A stretch of DNA of 64,000 nt from an uncultured Acidilobus sp. JCHS (GTDB taxonomy: Archaea > Thermoproteota > Thermoprotei_A > Sulfolobales > Acidilobaceae), in the NCBI GenBank assembly GCA_000495735.1, contig AYMD01000001.1, positions 62,001 to 126,000 on the forward strand, in the 5' to 3' direction. The notes below the pieces were generated by a model. That model was not told where the DNA came from and did not search any database. It worked only from the letters and a program-made list of their open reading frames with translations. The stretch's first letter is position 1, and every line of letters starts with the position of its first letter. The position numbers and the translations under genes are program-made. This document shows, in pieces, positions 63,078-64,000 of this stretch.

Positions 63078-63668
63078 CTAAATCGATGTCCTGATGAGGC
63101 TCACGGCGAACCCAGCCAGGATGAGGCTCATGAACTTGTCAATTAGCAGGCTCCCGTGCCTGCCCAGGACCCTCAGGAGCCTCTCGCCTAGGTAAAGTAT
63201 AACGTAGGCTATCACGGCATTGACGGCTATGCTTATCAACGCTATAGGGTACCCGTAAATGTACCTGAAGTACAGGGCAGTTGATATGCTGCCAGGCCCA
63301 GCCAAGAGGGGCGTAGCGAGCGGCACTATGGCTTGCCTCTCTACCTCCTCAGGAGCCCTTGGAGCCCCTATCTCTATATCGAAGAGGCTGGACACGGCAT
63401 AGACGAGCAGTATCACGCCAGCTGCTATCCTGAAGTCGTTGAGGGTCACGCCAAGGAGCTTAAGCATATAGTCACCTACTATAACGAAGGCCAGCAGCAT
63501 GAATACCGCCGCCTCAATAAGCGTCCTCAGGAACCCCGGCCTCCTCTCGCGAGGGAGCCGCTGAACAGTAGTCACGTAGAACGGCACCACAGCGAAGGGG
63601 TCAAGAACCACGAACAGCGTTACTATGGCTTCCCCAAGCCCCACCAGCGAGAACTGATAGGTGGTCAA
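63078..63668 (-). CDS. MarC family integral membrane protein
   Basis: Six-helix membrane protein of the MarC family, function unknown. Signature parts: TLFVVLDPFAVVPFYV in helix 1, FRIAAGVILLVYAV, and VPLATPLLAGPGSISTALYF in the second half, where the PLLAGPG motif repeats the DP motif of the first. TTG start at 63668. The gap to uspA (62951-63077... upstream of that gene) shows no gene. Confidence 0.88.
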   Translation of the reverse strand: MTTYQFSLVGLGEAIVTLFVVLDPFAVVPFYVTTVQRLPRERRPGFLRTLIEAAVFMLLAFVIVGDYMLKLLGVTLNDFRIAAGVILLVYAVSSLFDIEIGAPRAPEEVERQAIVPLATPLLAGPGSISTALYFRYIYGYPIALISIAVNAVIAYVILYLGERLLRVLGRHGSLLIDKFMSLILAGFAVSLIRTSI

Positions 63669-63674
63669 GCCCTG

Positions 63675-64000
63675 TTAGCCCTCTCCTTCCTCCCTGATGC
63701 CCTCAGGGGCCTCCTTCTCTATGGTTATGTCCTGGGCCTCAGCCTCCAGCTCCGTCTTAAGGTCCTCGTTGATATAGGGTGCAAGAAGGTAGACCTTGTA
63801 CTCTACGTACTTGTCCTCGCTCACCATCTTATTTTCGAAGCTGATGGTGTAAATGGGGAACCTCGCAATGGCCTTGTCCTTGGTTCTGCTCAGGGACCCA
63901 ATGGACCTCAGGGCGTCAACGAGCTCAGGCTTGAGGGGCAGGGGCAGCTCAAGCTCCCTTTCATCCTTCAGGACTATGAAGTCGCTGGTCTCAGGGTTCC
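63675..64000 (-). CDS. Unknown protein, partial (5' end outside window)
   Basis: Read directly from the minus strand: a frame open from the window edge ends at TAA 63675-63677. The visible 108 residues include LKDERELELPLPLKPELVDA, LSRTKDKAIARFPIYTI and a very acidic C-terminus (EAEAQDITIEKEAPEGIREE). This resembles small crenarchaeal conserved proteins such as the DUF2286 group, but I am not certain. Seven bases separate its stop from the MarC start codon, so the two are probably an operon. Confidence 0.6.
   Translation of the reverse strand, partial: NPETSDFIVLKDERELELPLPLKPELVDALRSIGSLSRTKDKAIARFPIYTISFENKMVSEDKYVEYKVYLLAPYINEDLKTELEAEAQDITIEKEAPEGIREEGEG

Overview
The window comes from a hyperthermophilic-type crenarchaeon. 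It carries archaeal ribosomal proteins in archaeal order, both subunits of topoisomerase VI, two PCNA paralogues, TBP, Cbf5 and Nop10, deoxyhypusine synthase, bulge-helix-bulge (BHB) introns, and linked 16S-23S rRNA genes with no tRNA or 5S in the spacer. Moderately high GC, frequent TTG/GTG starts with GGAGGTGA-type ribosome binding sites, and the gene content would fit an Acidilobus-like member of the Acidilobales/Desulfurococcales. That placement is an inference, not a database result. 

Layout. 1-4.8 kb: ribosomal protein operon uL22-uS3-uL29-Rnp1-uS17-uL14-uL24-eS4-uL5-uS14-uS8, which stops after uS8. 4.8-8.5 kb: PCNA convergent with Top6A/Top6B. 8.6-12.8 kb: deoxyhypusine synthase and a small type IV pilus/secretion operon (pilin-like protein, ATPase, TadC-like membrane protein). 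12.8-19.7 kb: splicing-endonuclease-like subunit, DUF373, Trm1, THEP1, two HTH regulators, protein disulfide oxidoreductase, one unknown. 19.7-25.4 kb: tRNA-Leu, SecY-Adk, enoyl-CoA hydratase, tRNA-Ser, Cbf5 (split by a 30-nt mRNA intron), eL14, a MoaD-MoaE fusion. 25.4-36.3 kb: Lhr-type helicase, tRNA-Thr with a D-loop intron, RNA-modification and processing enzymes, NMN adenylyltransferase, FKBP, beta-RFAP synthase-like protein. 36.4-42.4 kb: small regulators, aIF2-alpha-Nop10, eS27-eL42, tRNA-Asn, then a replication/transcription block PCNA-PriS-GINS-TBP. 42.7-51.9 kb: two phosphoesterases, glycosyltransferase, permease, Pus10, NEMF/Rqc2, EF-1-beta, DedA-like protein. 52.0-57.1 kb: rRNA operon with long processing stems. 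57.1-64 kb: DUF1464, an HhH-GPD-like protein, phosphomevalonate dehydratase (AcnX), nucleotidyltransferase, a strongly promoted structured noncoding segment beside a transporter remnant, UspA, MarC and a partial gene. 

The strongest theme is RNA processing. The intron in cbf5, the intron in tRNA-Thr(UGU) and the pre-16S stem can all be folded into BHB-like substrates, with an equivalent though less regular pre-23S stem, and a gene resembling the non-catalytic tRNA-splicing endonuclease subunit is in the same window. In the unspliced cbf5 message a stop codon falls just before the catalytic Asp codon; removing 30 nt restores the catalytic motif exactly. Other points of note are a beta-RFAP synthase-like gene with no ATG/GTG/TTG start, a Pus10 with a changed active-site motif, an RNA m5C methyltransferase with motif IV Cys replaced by Ser, and several candidate noncoding RNAs.
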